Of a stretch of DNA of 64,000 nucleotides, positions 33,011-43,818 are shown piece by piece; the stretch's first letter is position 1; each line of letters starts with the position of its first letter. This DNA comes from Lineus longissimus (lineage: Eukaryota > Nemertea > Pilidiophora > Heteronemertea > Lineidae). Position numbers and translations under genes: made by a program. The stretch is from the NCBI RefSeq assembly GCF_910592395.1, contig NC_088315.1, positions 13,251,808-13,315,807 of the forward strand, read 5' to 3'. Under the pieces are notes generated by a model that was not told the origin of the DNA, did not search any database, and saw only the letters and a list, made by a program, of their open reading frames with translations.

Positions 33011-34950
33011 CATTGGCGTCGTGGGTGGCAGACTGCGACACTTCGCAGACTTTTGGGACCGGTGGTGTCAAAAAGACTCCCCCGTGCCGGATATGCTCCG
33101 ACACGGTGTCCGATTGGACTTTTCCCGTCCCCCCCCTATGACGTCGACCCCCACCCCGGTGTCCCCGCCAGTAGACCCCGTCAGGGCGCTTGCCCTTCAA
33201 TCAGAGGTCCTGTCTCTTCTCAAGAAGCAGGCAGTGAGGCTGGTGGACAACCATTCCTCCCCGGGCTTTTACAGCCACGTCTTCTTGGTCCCCAAGAAGT
33301 CGGGGAAGTGGAGACTGGTGATCGACCTGTCCACCTTGAATCGGTTCCTCCGGGTCCCCAGCTTCAAGATGGAGACAACCAGGTCAGTAGCGGTCGCGGT
33401 GCAGCCCAACGATTGGGCTATCTCTCTGGACCTTCAGGACGCGTATTTACACGTCCCGGTCCATCCAGAGTTTCAGCCCTTCCTTTGTTTTTTCTTCGAA
33501 GGAAAGGTTTATCAGTTTCAGGCCCTTCCTTTCGGCCTGGCTTCTGCTCCGCTGATTTTCACAACAGTCGTCAAGGCATTTGCCGCGCCTTTTCACGCCA
33601 TGGGCTTAAAGCTCCATTGCTATCTCGACGACTGGCTGCTACGGCACCAGGCTCATCGCCGTCTGGGAAAGCAGGCAAAGTTTCTGCTCGTCACAACCGG
33701 ACAGGCAGGGTGTTTGATAAATATGGACAAATCAGAGCTGGACTCAGCTCAGGATTATGTCTTCGTGGGGGTGCGATTTCGCACACGAGAGGGCCTGATG
33801 TCCCCCCTCCGGACCGAATTCGCAAGATTCGGTCCTTGGTCGGGATTTTTGGTTGTCAGGACAGCGCCACAGCCCGACAGTTTCTGTCACTGCTGGGGCT
33901 GCTCAATTCGGCAGCGGACCAGGTTCCTTTCGGCCGCCTGTATATGCGCCCACTCCAGCTCCTCCTGCTGTCGAGTTGGCGTCCATTCACGGACTCCCTC
34001 GACCAGCGGATATTTATCGCGGGGTCTCTCCTGGGGGAGGTGTGGAGTTTCTGGGGTTCGGAGACGGAGCTCCTCCGCGGAGTGCAGCTCAGCCCTCCGT
34101 CGCCCCAGATGTCCCTATTTACGGACGCCTCCCTTTATGGTTGGGGCGCCCATTTGAACGAAGGGGATCTGACCACCAAGGGCACGTGGTCAGAGGAGGA
34201 TGCACGTCTCTCGATCAATATCCTCGAGATGCAGGCTGTCATCCTGGCCGTGAGGGCCTTCACGTCTCATCTGAGGGGTCACAGGGTTTCTCTTTTCTCC
34301 GACAATTCGACGGTGGTCGCTTATATTCGGAGACAGGGGGGACGAGATCCGACACATTGTGCCGTCTCACTTGGGAGCTCCTGCGGCTTTGTCGCCGCTT
34401 GGATATCCAGCTCCTCCCCCGTCACATCCCCGGCAAGAGAAATATCTTGGCCGACGCCCTTTCCAGGTCGGACCGTCTGGTCCAGAGTGGACCCTCCATC
34501 GCGAGGTGGTCTCTTGTCTGGGGGCCCTGTGGGATGCTCCGGTCGTGGACTTGTTTGCGACTCGGTTGAACAAGAGGTTCCCCCTGTACTACTCACCCCT
34601 CCCGGACGGGGAGGCCTCGGGAGTGGACAGCCTGTCGGCCTCCTGGGACGGCCTCAATGCTTATGCATACCCGCCAACCCCTCTGTTGCTACCGGTACTC
34701 AACAAGGTGGCCAGTTCACGGGTCAGACTTTGTCTGATAGCACCGTGCTGGCCGAACCAGGCCTGGTTCCCGGTTCTGCTGGAGCTGCTGACGGATCACC
34801 CCCGCCGCCTGCCGGTGTGGGACCGTCTGCTTTATCACCCGATCGGCCGGGTCTATCATCAAGACCCTTCTTTTTACAGGCTTCACGCCTGGAGGCTGTC
34901 GGGTATTTCCTCTGAGAGAGAGGCTTTTCGGAAGACGTTATCCGTAAAGT
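33011..34950 (+). pseudogene. DIRS-like reverse transcriptase and RNase H, several frameshifts
   Basis: RT fingers/palm show GKWRLVIDLSTLNRFLRVPS, WAISLDLQDAYLHVPVHPEF, FQALPFGLASAPLIFT and the catalytic HCYLDDWLLR (33,615-33,645). The frame then shifts near 33,830 to the RNase H part (MSLFTDASLYGWGAHL, INILEMQAVILAVRAF, VSLFSDNSTVVAYIRRQGG), shifts again near 34,340 (HIPGKRNILADALSR) and near 34,480 (VVDLFATRLNKRFPLYYSPL, SVRLCLIAPCWPNQ-like). The order RT, RNase H, then tyrosine recombinase fits DIRS. At least three frameshifts make it inactive. Confidence 0.88.
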
Positions 34951-35936
34951 CGCCCAACCTCAGAGACAGTCTACCCTTGATTCATACGATAGCAAGTGGG
35001 CTGTCTTTCGAGACTGGTGTCGGGAGCACGGAGTTTCTCCGGTTGCTCCGTCTCTTCCCAACTTCCTAGACTTTTTGAATTTTCTATTCTCGGTCCGGAA
35101 GTTTTCGGTTCAAGGAGTGAAAGGTTATCGCTCTGCCGTTTCGGTCACCTTAAAGCTGACTGAATCGTGGCAACCGTCTTGGGATGACGCTGTTTCATCG
35201 TTGCTTCGCAATATGTCTTTGGAGCGTCCTCGCTCCATTCAGCTCTCTCCCAAGTGGGACCTCTCGGTGGTCTTAAGGGCTCTCATGAAATTTCCATTTG
35301 AACCCATGCATCAGGCAGATTTTAAACATCTGACCTTTAAGACCGTTTTCCTGGCCACGGCACAGCGGCGGTCTGAGCTCCATGCTTTAGCCTTTGATAA
35401 ATTGGCTTTCACTGAGAGGGGCGCGGTCCTAGAATTTGTCCCAGGCTTTCTGGCTAAAAACCAGGCGCCGCACACCTCCAGGCGCCCGGTTTTTATCCCC
35501 TCGTTATCCGCTACGGTCTCTAGAGACCTCCCGGACAGAACTCTCTGTCCTGTTCGGGCATTGAAGTTCTATTCTAATAAGACTAACGAGCCTGCTGTTC
35601 GCCTAGGCAGGAAGCACCTCTTTTTGTCTTATAGAGAGGGGTTTACTAGGGAGATAGCTGCAGCCACGGTCGCCAGATGGTTTGTGGCCACCATCCGGAT
35701 GGCTTATTCTATGACACTCGGTTCTCCAGAGCTTCGTCGCCTTGGCGCCATTACGGCCCACGAGATTCGGGCCATTTCTACTTCGTGGGCCGAGTATAAG
35801 GGAGTGGCGAGGTTTTAGATGCGGCTACGTGGAGTTCTCACTCTACATTCTCCCAGTATTATATGCGCGATTGTTCCAGGTTAACAGACGGTATGCTGTC
35901 TCTTGGTCCAGTTGTCGCTGCTCAGCACGTGGTCTA
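34950..35936 (+). pseudogene. DIRS-like tyrosine recombinase, one frameshift
   Basis: The N-terminal SAM-like region begins near STLDSYDSKWAVFRDWC (34,970) and continues through VQGVKGYRSAVSVTL. The catalytic domain shows the first Arg in AQRRSELHALAF, the H-x-x-R box in TAHEIRAISTSW, and, after a frameshift near 35,805, the catalytic Tyr in HSTFSQYYMRD. Stop at 35,934-35,936. All expected catalytic residues are recognisable. It would integrate circular cDNA without a target duplication, consistent with the absence of one here. Confidence 0.88.
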
Positions 35937-36465
35937 GGTGTTTCCCTGCCTAGACCACTCGTCGATTTTCTCTCCTGCTGGCTGTCTTGTCCTCCCTCCT
36001 TTTTAAGCGGGGGGGGGGGGGGGGTTGTTCTATAGACTGTCGCCGGGTCTTCGGGCCCGCGCGTTCGCCCCGTCCAGCTGTCCTAGGGTTCAGCCGCCTA
36101 GGACTTTTGAGAGTTAGTCAGTGAGGCCGCTCCATTTTATTCTGGGGCGTGCTCTCCTTCTTGTAAAAAAAAAATAATAATAATAAAATTCTTTTTCCAC
36201 ATTGTGTCTCTTGACGATATGTGCTGAGCTTATACCGTGTTGAGGTGGTTTTGTCCCCGTCTAGGAGGGGATGGGTTTTCCCGGTTATGCTTCCCTTTGT
36301 TCTCAAAGGGCCTGTTGACCTCTAGCCCGGGTTTTCCCAAAGCATTCTTTCTCTGGGTCCCCTGGTCTCACCCGTTGGGTTCTGCTGCGCAGCTTGGAGA
36401 CAGTTCACTTCACTACATGGTAAGTCACCGTTTACCCTCCTTCCTTTGGTTGTTGGTATTCGATG

Positions 36466-36814
36466 CAAAAGTCTGACCTGGGTAGAGTATGAACGACATA
36501 AAATTTCCATTTCCTGTGGAAATGTCATTTTATTAGTTCATACCTACCCAGGTCAGACTACCCGCCCTACCTGTCCCCACAGCAACGGGACTTACTCGGT
36601 GCGCTCGAGTAATAAGTACTGATTATGGCGGCTCACACGAGGCAGAGGCTGTATAGGGGCGCCGCCTAGGTGTAGCTAAGCGACCTAGCTAAGATATTTC
36701 TATTATGAATAGATTATTTCTTCCTCGGGTGTGTCCGAATGGAGTACACATGCAAAAGTCTGACCTGGGTAGGTATGAACTAATAAAATGACATTTCCAC
36801 AGGAAATGGAAATT
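36466..36814. repeat. Inverted and direct repeats at the DIRS 3' end
   Basis: AAAATTTCCATTTCCTGTGG... at 36,501-36,559 is the near-exact reverse complement of 36,757-36,814 (about 58 bp). AAAAGTCTGACCTGGGTAG also occurs directly at 36,466 and 36,754. The layout fits the internal complementary region plus right terminal repeat of DIRS elements. Confidence 0.8.
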
Positions 36815-37211
36815 ACGTCTAGGTTGTTCCAATGATTTCTTCAGGGATTTGTTAGACTACCAAAGGGGTCTATCTACAATAGGACAAAGTCCCGAGAACA
36901 AAGTTCGAATAATTGAAGAGGAGTTGGATTATGTTTTACCAATCAAGGAATTCAAAGATCGCCCAGAACTGTGTTACTCTTGGTTTAACATTCGACCAAT
37001 GTCTAAAACACAAAACAGGCAGAAGAGTTCCACAGTCGACTGGAGTATTTTCAAAGAGCAATTGGACCGCTCAATTAACTTTATGGTCAATAAGCATAAT
37101 GAAAACTGGTTTGACTATCGAGACAAAAACGTGATAAAAGAGTGGAAAATGATAACAAATAAGTATTTTTGGGGTAACCCCGAGTTTAACAATAAGTTTC
37201 TACTTAATTAA
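36815..37211 (+). pseudogene. Polinton orphan gene, 5' end removed by the DIRS insertion
   Basis: Open frame from the DIRS junction to the stop at 37,209-37,211, including NDFFRDLLDYQRGLSTIG, VRIIEEELDYVLPIKEFK, STVDWSIFKEQLDRSINFMV and a C terminus NKYFWGNPEFNNKFLLN. There is no plausible in-frame ATG near the start, so the N terminus is missing. Acid/aromatic-rich, soluble, no recognised domain. By position, between integrase and polymerase, it belongs to the Polinton right block. Confidence 0.55.
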
Positions 37212-37257
37212 TTTTTCAGACATTTTCAGACATTTTCAGACATTTTCATCTGAATAA
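37212..37257 (+). repeat. Short tandem repeat before the 37,258 gene
   Basis: CAGACATTTT is repeated three times, followed by CATCTGAATAAATG, which contains the next start. Together with the ATAAATG context it may be part of a promoter. Confidence 0.6.
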
Positions 37258-37608
37258 ATGAATAGAACTTGGGGTTACACAAAACGACCACGTAATTGGA
37301 AAAAAAGATTAGAACGATTTCATAGAGAATTAGAGGCAGAAGTAGAGTCAAAGTTGGAGCCTGAGCCTGAAACCCCTTTAAAACCTGCTGGGCCTGAAAA
37401 ACCTGCTGAGCCAGAAAAACCTGCTGAGCCTGAAAAACCTGCTGAGCCCAAAAAACCTTTAAACCCTGTTGTGGTCGAAAAACCTTTAAACCCTGTTTTG
37501 GTCGAAAAACCTTTAAAATTTAATGTACTTCAAAAACCTGTAGTGTCTGCAAGATCAACACTAAACACTAGAAATGTCAGAATAACTGATTCTAGTTATT
37601 CCCACTAA
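37258..37608 (+). CDS. Basic/Pro-rich repeat protein (116 aa), Polinton accessory
   Basis: Starts in ATAAATG. A basic N terminus (NRTWGYTKRPRNWKKRLERF) is followed by a short coiled coil and then an EKPAEP/EKPLNP repeat region of about 60 residues (PEKPAEPEKPAEPEKPAEP), which is likely unstructured. The ORF is intact. In its place just upstream of the polymerase block, other Polintons also carry short basic ORFs, but I cannot name a function. A DNA-binding or virion-core role is a guess from charge only. Confidence 0.6.
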   Translation: MNRTWGYTKRPRNWKKRLERFHRELEAEVESKLEPEPETPLKPAGPEKPAEPEKPAEPEKPAEPKKPLNPVVVEKPLNPVLVEKPLKFNVLQKPVVSARSTLNTRNVRITDSSYSH

Positions 37609-37612
37609 TTAA

Positions 37613-38281
37613 ATGGATGGAGACAACAAGGTTTATCCAAATTTAAGTAATTTAAACTCTGAAAGTCAATATAAACTATGAAAGGTCTGAAAAGCATACA
37701 GAAAGTAACCCTCAGGCTTTCAGACTACAGCAAATATGTGATGTTAAGAGTTTCTTAGAAAGCGAGATTGAATTTAGAAGAAAGATATTTTCAAAGTACA
37801 AAAAAGCATTTAGCGTAATTACTGGCATTAGTCATAGTCTTAATTTTGTAAGCGTTGCGGCTGGCTCAGTTGGTGTGTCTGCACTGGCTGGTGTCATCAC
37901 CGCACCAATAGGTTTTGCACTTGGTGGAGTGACCATTGGTAGTGCCATTATCTCCTCAGCCCTATGTTGGAAGAAAAAAGATATCCTGAAGAAAATTGAA
38001 AAACATGAGAAGATTGGAATGTTGGCAATTTCAAAACTTAACTCCATCAATGATCTGGTAAGTAAGGCCATGAGTGATTCACACATTTCAACAGATGAGT
38101 AGATGAGTTTACATTGATTCTCAAAGAAAAGGAAAAATACATTTCCATGAAAAATGCCATCAGAAAAAAACAGAGGGAGGCAAGTTCAGCTGTTGATGTG
38201 GAAACTTTAAAGAAGACTTTTTTAGAAGAAGGAAAAAAACAGGCGCAAACAGAGATTATAGCGAAACTGAAGTCACAGTAA
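37613..38281 (+). pseudogene. Polinton conserved membrane/coiled-coil protein, two frameshifts
   Basis: ATG 37,613 in TTAAATG begins MDGDNKVYPNLSNLNSE; a frameshift near 37,670 moves to a frame with VKSFLESEIEFRRKIFSKYK, two glycine-rich hydrophobic segments (SLNFVSVAAGSVGVSALAGV; TAPIGFALGGVTIGSAIISS), then WKKKDILKKIEKHEKIGML and ISKLNSINDLVSKAMSDSHI. A duplication (GATGAGTAGATGAG, 38,093-38,106) introduces a stop and shift; beyond it the coiled coil FTLILKEKEKYISMKNAIRK continues to TAA at 38,279. The layout, hydrophobic pair plus C-terminal coiled coil, is one I associate with a recurrent Polinton protein of unknown function. Confidence 0.65.
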
Positions 38282-38452
38282 CTAATCACCATTATCACTA
38301 TTACCCTCAACCATTATTGGTACCACCATTACCAACACCTGATTTACTGGTGTCACCATTACTGAGATCAGCATTATTGCCATCAGCACCCCCGATGTAT
38401 GTTGAAAATGTCTGAAAATGTAATTTAATAATTTTTGTTATCCTAAATAGAA

Positions 38453-41400
38453 ATGGTTGATAAAAATGAGAAAATACAAAGAATGGAAGGGCACCGAAGA
38501 ATGAAGTTAACAAGACAGTCAGACTCGAGTTCTCGTTCACTGCGTTTACCTAACCCTATTCTACTACAAGATACCAAAAAACTTGAATTCGAGGCTAAGG
38601 AATTGGAGAGCATAAAGAATGTGAAGGATATCGAAGTGGTAAAAGAATTTGGTAAGCCAGTTGTTACCATTCGTCTGAAAATTAGCAAACCGGCAAAACA
38701 CGTTTTCGAGTACAGAGGTAAACTGGAAGAAATTCTCTTCAAGCTAACTGATTACCATCATAAAATAAGTATTTCAGTTAAAGCTGAATTTGACAGATCT
38801 GGCGAAAAAGGTTATCTATCCTATTCAATCTCCAATGGAAAGCATAATTTCAAGAAACCAGACAATTAATGCCCTAAACAGTCAATTGAACTACATAAAG
38901 GCCGCGATTGAGGAACGATACTTCGAAGGAAGCGGCATGAGTTTAAATGAAATCAAGTCGTGCGATCTCACAATATGTTTCTACAAGAAATGTAAAGGCG
39001 GTCACTACACTAGTTTACCATTCCGAACTAAAGCTGTCATTAATGTGAAATCAAATGATGAGAAATGTTTTCTATGGAGTCTTTTGGCTGCCAAATACCA
39101 CGACAGCATTTCGTGTGAGAGGCAAAAAGGTTTTAATGCAACAGAAATTAACCCCTACAAGATGTATGAAAATGAGATTAAGATCAAATCATTTCCTGTG
39201 TGTGTTCAAAAGGATATCCCTAAGATCGAACAAGACAATGATATCAAGATTAATGTGTTCAAGTTAGAGAACAAATGGGCTAAAAGCATTTATGCCGCAA
39301 AGCTGGAACAACACAAGCACAACAGTCAATGGTAATACAAATCGGACAGAGTTTAGAGAGAACTCAGTGAATGATCAGTGCTCAAATGATACCGGTGTCA
39401 CTAAAAAACTATTCAAACAGATTGCATCAGCAGTTGGAGTTTACGTTCACTCTGACTATCCACAAATCTACCCCAGTGGGTATCTCTGTTACAGAGGTGC
39501 TGATGTAGTTGACGTTTGCTGTAACTGGTTACTCAGAATGGAAGAGACGTTCTCAACTCTACTGAAATGCAACATTCCTCTCATCATGACAGACGAAGAT
39601 TTGGTGAGATATCCCCAAGAAACAAACTGTTACTACTGCAATGAATTTTTAGGTGATTTAGGTGATTTAAATGATGACAGAGTTCAAGATCACAATCACT
39701 ACAATGGAAAATACAGAGGTGCTGCTCACAAAGCTTGCAACTTGAACGAGAAGAAAGCCATGTTTGTTCCAGTGTTTTTTCACAATCTCAGTAATTATGA
39801 TGCTCACCTCTTCATCAGAGAATTGATGTCTAGGTCAAACAAGAAACTGAAGCTTCTTGCTAAAAACGTAGAAGAGTACATTTCATTTGAGTTAGGTTGT
39901 TTTAAATTTTTAGACTCTTACAGATTCTTACAGTCTGGATTGGACAACATCACCAAATCGATGGAAGATGCTGACTTTAAGATAACAAGACAGTCTTACC
40001 CAAATACTGACGATTTTAAACTATTGAGGAAGAAAGGATCGGTGCCTTATTCATTTTACACATCACATGAAAGTTACAGTGTTACTCACTTAGAGAAGTC
40101 TATGTTCTTTGATGAATTGAAGAATGAAATGGCGGATGATTCAGTTTACCTAAAATCCAAAGACATATGGGATCATTTCAAGATCAGAAATCATGGAGAG
40201 TTCATCGACCTGTACCTCAAAACAGATGTTCTTTTGTTAGCTGATTTATTCGAGAAATTCAGGGACGTTAATTTAAACAATTTTCAGATCGATCCTTGTC
40301 ACTGCTATTCAGCACCTGGCTTGACCTGGTTGGCCGGATTGAAACACACAGACATAAATCTCGAACTTCTTACAGATAACGATATCCTACCTACTTTTGA
40401 AAAGGCAATAAGAGGTGGAATTTCAGGTGTGATGGGAACAAGACATGTCAAGGCAGATGAACACCACAAACTACTCTACATAGACGCAAATAATCTCTAC
40501 GGCTGGGCAATGATGGAAAGTCAGCCTTACGGCAGTTTTCAAATGTTTGACGATACCATGATCAAAGCAAACATAACTTATCAGGATATCATGTCAATTC
40601 CTAAAGACAGTAAAGTAATAGGATATCTTTTCGAAGTAGATTGGGCTTACCCAGAGGAAATCAAGTTCAAGTCAAAGAACTTTCCATTCTGTCCAGAATC
40701 GCTTTTCATAGACGACGAATTAAGTCCTTACCAGAAAGAGTTACTTGGTGATGAGAAGAGGTCAAGGGTAGAAAAATTGATCCTCACACAGAAGGACAAG
40801 ACCAACTACATCGTGCATTACAGACTTTTACAGTTTTACTTAAAGCAAGGAATGATACTAAAAAAGGTCCATTCTTTCATCAGTTTCAAACAATCAAAGT
40901 GGTTGAATTCATACATCAACTTCAACACTAAAAAGAGGATGGCTTCTACTACTGATTTCGAGAAAGATTACTTCAAATTAATGAACAATGCTTTCTACGG
41001 AAAGACATGTGAAAACGTAAGGAACAGGGTAGAAATTGAACTGGTGACAGATGGGGAAAGTGCCAAGAACTTCATGGCAAGTCCCAGGTTTTCATCGATT
41101 AACATCTTTGACGAAAGTAGCGCGGCAATTTGCATGAGGAAAACATCAATGAAGTTTAACAAGCCAATCTACATAGGAGCTGCAGTACTGGAGTTGTCCA
41201 AGCTGCTGATGTATGAATTCTACTACAACATACTTCAACCTTACTTTGGTGAGAAAAACCTAGAACTTCTTTATTTGGACACGGATTCTTTCGTTTTAAA
41301 GATCCAAACAGACGATTTAACAGCAGACCTCAAAGAGTTAAAGGATCACTTCGACTTCAGTAATTAGCCAAAGGATCATCCTCTTTACGACACTAGCAAG

Positions 41401-41808
41401 AAGAAAGTTCCAGGCTACTTTAAGGATGAGCTTGGAGGAGACGAAATGATACAATTTATTGCCTTGAGGAGTAAGATGTATGCGTACAGAACCAAGACTA
41501 TGTCTGGAGAGCAAGGCTCGACTAAAAATTCAGAAACAAAGAAATTGAAGGGAATCGCTAGTAATGTAGTGAAGAAGTCTATTACATTTGATGACTACGT
41601 TAATTGTCTTGAAAACACTAAGACTTTTAATCACAAAATGCGTCATCTGAGATCAGAAAAGCATCAAATGTATCTGGAAGAGATTGATAAGAAAAGCTTA
41701 AGCCCTTTCGATGACAAGCATTTCATCTTAGAGGATGGCATCTCTACATTGCCTTTCGGCATGTACTATGAAAAATACATTGATTACAGTGATTTAATGA
41801 ATGTTTAA
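38453..41808 (+). pseudogene. Polinton protein-primed family B DNA polymerase, two frameshifts and one stop
   Basis: Replicates the element from terminal-protein primers. About 1,115 codons. The start ATG is in TAAATAGAAATG. The N-terminal 300 residues are poorly conserved and carry both frameshifts (near 38,850 and 39,300). A zinc/HNH-like patch follows: CYYCNEFLGDL and VQDHNHYNGKYRGAAHKACN (39,625-39,740). Exonuclease motif region PVFFHNLSNYDAHLFI. Polymerase motif A LLYIDANNLYGWAM (40,471), motif B LMNNAFYGKTCENVRNR (40,978), motif C LLYLDTDSFVLKI (41,269), so the catalytic Asp residues are present. TAG at 41,365-41,367 interrupts the frame just after motif C; the same frame continues to DYSDLMNV, stop 41,806. 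The two frameshifts argue for decay rather than recoding. Confidence 0.9.
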
Positions 41809-41838
41809 CCTTAATTAAATAACATTAATTAAATAGAA

Positions 41839-42358
41839 ATGGATTTCATAATTTTTGAGAATGAATGCGATGAAGCCATATTTGAGCTTAACTTAACAGA
41901 CACATTGAACATAAAATCGATCACTTTGAAAACGATAGCGCTTTACAACTTGTGGTGGGCAAGCGATATCCTGCCAGCGAGTGCCAAAGTATTCATGTTT
42001 CTTTACGAGGTGGTAAATGAATGGTTCGGCTTTAAACAAGATTCGTTCAACAAGAAAGGAAAATACTACTCCTCCAAGCCACTTAACTTTTACAGAAAAG
42101 AACTATTCTTAAGATCAAATTTGGTTGACAAAGCTAAGACCCTCTACAACAATAAACCTTCTGACATTTTATGTATCGTTCCTGTTGAAGATGGTGATCA
42201 GGTACAATACCAGAGATATGAGCTCAATTGTAAGAAAAATAGTGAACAAAAAATGTACAAATCAAGTCAAATTTGAAATCACTGATGAGAATGGTAAAAT
42301 AGTTAATTTCAGAGGTAGCTCAGTTACTTTAAATTTTGGGAATAGTGTCTTTGAGTAA
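41839..42358 (+). pseudogene. Polinton accessory protein with C-terminal beta-rich domain, one frameshift
   Basis: Starts in TTAATTAAATAGAAATG, the same leader as the polymerase. N-terminal residues (FIIFENECDEAIFELNLTD, IKSITLKTIALYNLWWASD) and a middle segment (YYSSKPLNFYRKELFLRSN) are soluble. Near 42,220 the frame shifts to VKFEITDENGKIVNFRGSSV and ends LNFGNSVFE at 42,358. The ending resembles the final beta-strands of Polinton virion proteins that look like short fibre or penton domains; this is pattern-level resemblance only. The gene lies 30 bases downstream of the polymerase. Confidence 0.6.
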
Positions 42359-42384
42359 TTCTTGTTGTATCACTTGAATAAATT

Positions 42385-42891
42385 CTACTCCATTAAACTA
42401 AGATTACATGTTTTAGGAGTTGTGTAACACCCTTCTGGTTTACTACCTTCTGGTTTACTACCCTTTAATTTGCTTACTTCTGGTTTACTACCCTCTCGTA
42501 CTTTCTTGTTAGTTTTAATCTTAGGATAGCAGTAAATGATGACTGCAAAACCAAATGCAGCTAAAATGACATACAGTGTTGTACTCCTGGAACTTCCAGT
42601 ATTTGTGGTAACCTCAGGCTTATCGAGCTCTGGTTGATTATGAATGCTATGATTTGAACTTTGTTCGGGTTCATTTTCTTTACTGGGTTCATCTTCTTTC
42701 CTGTGTTCATCGTCTTCCCCAGTAAACCTCTGCTTTTTTGACTTCTTGAATTCCTGAGATCTTTTACCTAATTCTCGAGACCATGCAATTTGTTTTTCAG
42801 TTCTTGCTCTCTTAATGGGCTTTTCACTGTCCGTCACTCGAGCTATGCTCTCGGGCTCTACTCTCTGGACTTTGTTCGGTTCCACTTCCAT
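42385..42891 (-). CDS. Single-pass membrane protein with charged ectodomain (168 aa)
   Basis: Starts in TTAAATG on the minus strand. The N-terminal 95 residues are highly charged (KRSQEFKKSKKQRFTGEDDE, RKEDEPSKENEPEQ) and likely disordered. One transmembrane helix (TTLYVILAAFGFAVIIYCYP) is followed by a lysine-rich tail with a GSKPEG repeat. The first 68 nt overlap, in another frame, the end of the upstream 43,678-42,824 gene. No family recognised. Topology suggests a virion membrane or host-interaction protein, but nothing in the sequence proves this. Confidence 0.6.
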   Translation of the reverse strand: MEVEPNKVQRVEPESIARVTDSEKPIKRARTEKQIAWSRELGKRSQEFKKSKKQRFTGEDDEHRKEDEPSKENEPEQSSNHSIHNQPELDKPEVTTNTGSSRSTTLYVILAAFGFAVIIYCYPKIKTNKKVREGSKPEVSKLKGSKPEGSKPEGCYTTPKTCNLSLME

Positions 42892-43678
42892 TTAATCTTA
42901 TGAAATTTTCATTTTCACTAGCAGATTTTGTTTCTTGACAATGCCCTAAAGTGATCAGTGTTGATAAGGCAAGAGCAGTTAGTGCACCCATTCTCAAACT
43001 CAACCATCCTAACCATCTGTCCAATTCATTGGTAACAATGTAATCATTTCTTAGGTCTTCGTACAGCTGGTCTTCGTCATCAACAGGCAAGAAAAACTTT
43101 GTTAATTTAGTGTAAGTTTTTAAGACTGTCTTACCAAATGAATCGTTAAGTCTGACAGCCATCTTTGTCTGGTAAATTCTATGGTGTTTCAGTACTTCCT
43201 TCTCATTCATTGCGTCTAAGTCATTAAATGTAAACTGTTTATTCAGGAAATCCTTGCTTTTACCTGTTGCAACCAGAACTTCGAGGTCTTGTTTGGCTTT
43301 AAGTCCATTTTCAGTTAAATTAGCTTTAAGGCCATTTTCAGTTAAATTCTGTTGACTGCTATTTGTCACCAGTTGGCAACTAGGGTTAACTAGGCCTTGA
43401 CTAGTGTTAACTAGACCTTGACTAGAACTGACTAAATTTGAACTATTTAACGCCTTGTTAGAAGCTTGTTGCTTTGTTGTGTAATTCTGCTGGTAATTAG
43501 CAGTGTTCTGTTGAAAGTTAGCTGCATTCTGTTGGTAATTAGTTGCAATGGGATTAGCTAGATTTGAACTAGAATTAACTGAATTTAAACTAGAATTAAC
43601 TGGAGTCACTCCATTAACTGGGATTACTCCGATTTGTTTCATTTGCTGCTCAATTATCGTTGATGTCTGATTATTCAT
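42824..43678 (-). CDS. Q/N-rich membrane-associated protein (284 aa)
   Basis: Starts in ATAAATG. The N-terminal half is Asn/Gln/Ser-rich with imperfect repeats (NYQQNAANFQQNTANYQQNY; SSQGLVNTSQGLVN; LTENGLKANLTENGLKA), resembling prion-like low-complexity domains. The C-terminal half is globular (FNDLDAMNEKEVLKHHRIYQ; LTKFFLPVDDEDQLYEDLRN) and carries one hydrophobic segment (LRMGALTALALSTLITLG). No lesion is visible. It overlaps the next gene by 68 nt. Function unknown. Confidence 0.6.
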   Translation of the reverse strand: MNNQTSTIIEQQMKQIGVIPVNGVTPVNSSLNSVNSSSNLANPIATNYQQNAANFQQNTANYQQNYTTKQQASNKALNSSNLVSSSQGLVNTSQGLVNPSCQLVTNSSQQNLTENGLKANLTENGLKAKQDLEVLVATGKSKDFLNKQFTFNDLDAMNEKEVLKHHRIYQTKMAVRLNDSFGKTVLKTYTKLTKFFLPVDDEDQLYEDLRNDYIVTNELDRWLGWLSLRMGALTALALSTLITLGHCQETKSASENENFIRLNGSGTEQSPESRAREHSSSDGQ

Positions 43679-43818
43679 TTATTTGAACGGAAAATCCCTT
43701 CCAGGAAAAGTCCTACTTACCAGAAAGAGGATATCTAGATCCTGGACAGAATTGCAAGTTCTAGACTACATGGTAAAGGGTAACATTTACTGGTATCTTG
43801 CACCTCTAATGCCTTCAA

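Larger units (their letters stand above)
33011..36814 (+). mobile_element. DIRS-like tyrosine-recombinase retrotransposon, 5'-truncated
   Basis: The segment is markedly more GC-rich than the Polinton on either side. It encodes a reverse transcriptase-RNase H and a separate tyrosine recombinase, the DIRS combination, and no DDE integrase. Its 3' region holds an inverted pair (36,501-36,559 and 36,757-36,814) like DIRS terminal/internal complementary repeats. No 5' inverted terminal repeat is seen; the sequence passes from integrase to RT-coding within a few bases at about 33,010, so the 5' end is probably truncated. The poly-G run is at 36,009-36,024. Confidence 0.85.

Noticed and set aside
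32991-34596. Minus-strand and third-frame long ORFs in the DIRS region
   Set aside because: The region is GC-rich, so chance long ORFs are common. Only the frames with RT, RNase H and recombinase motifs are accepted.
41365-41367. In-frame TAG in the polymerase as programmed readthrough
   Set aside because: The gene also has two frameshifts, and several neighbours are frameshifted; neutral decay explains all of them.
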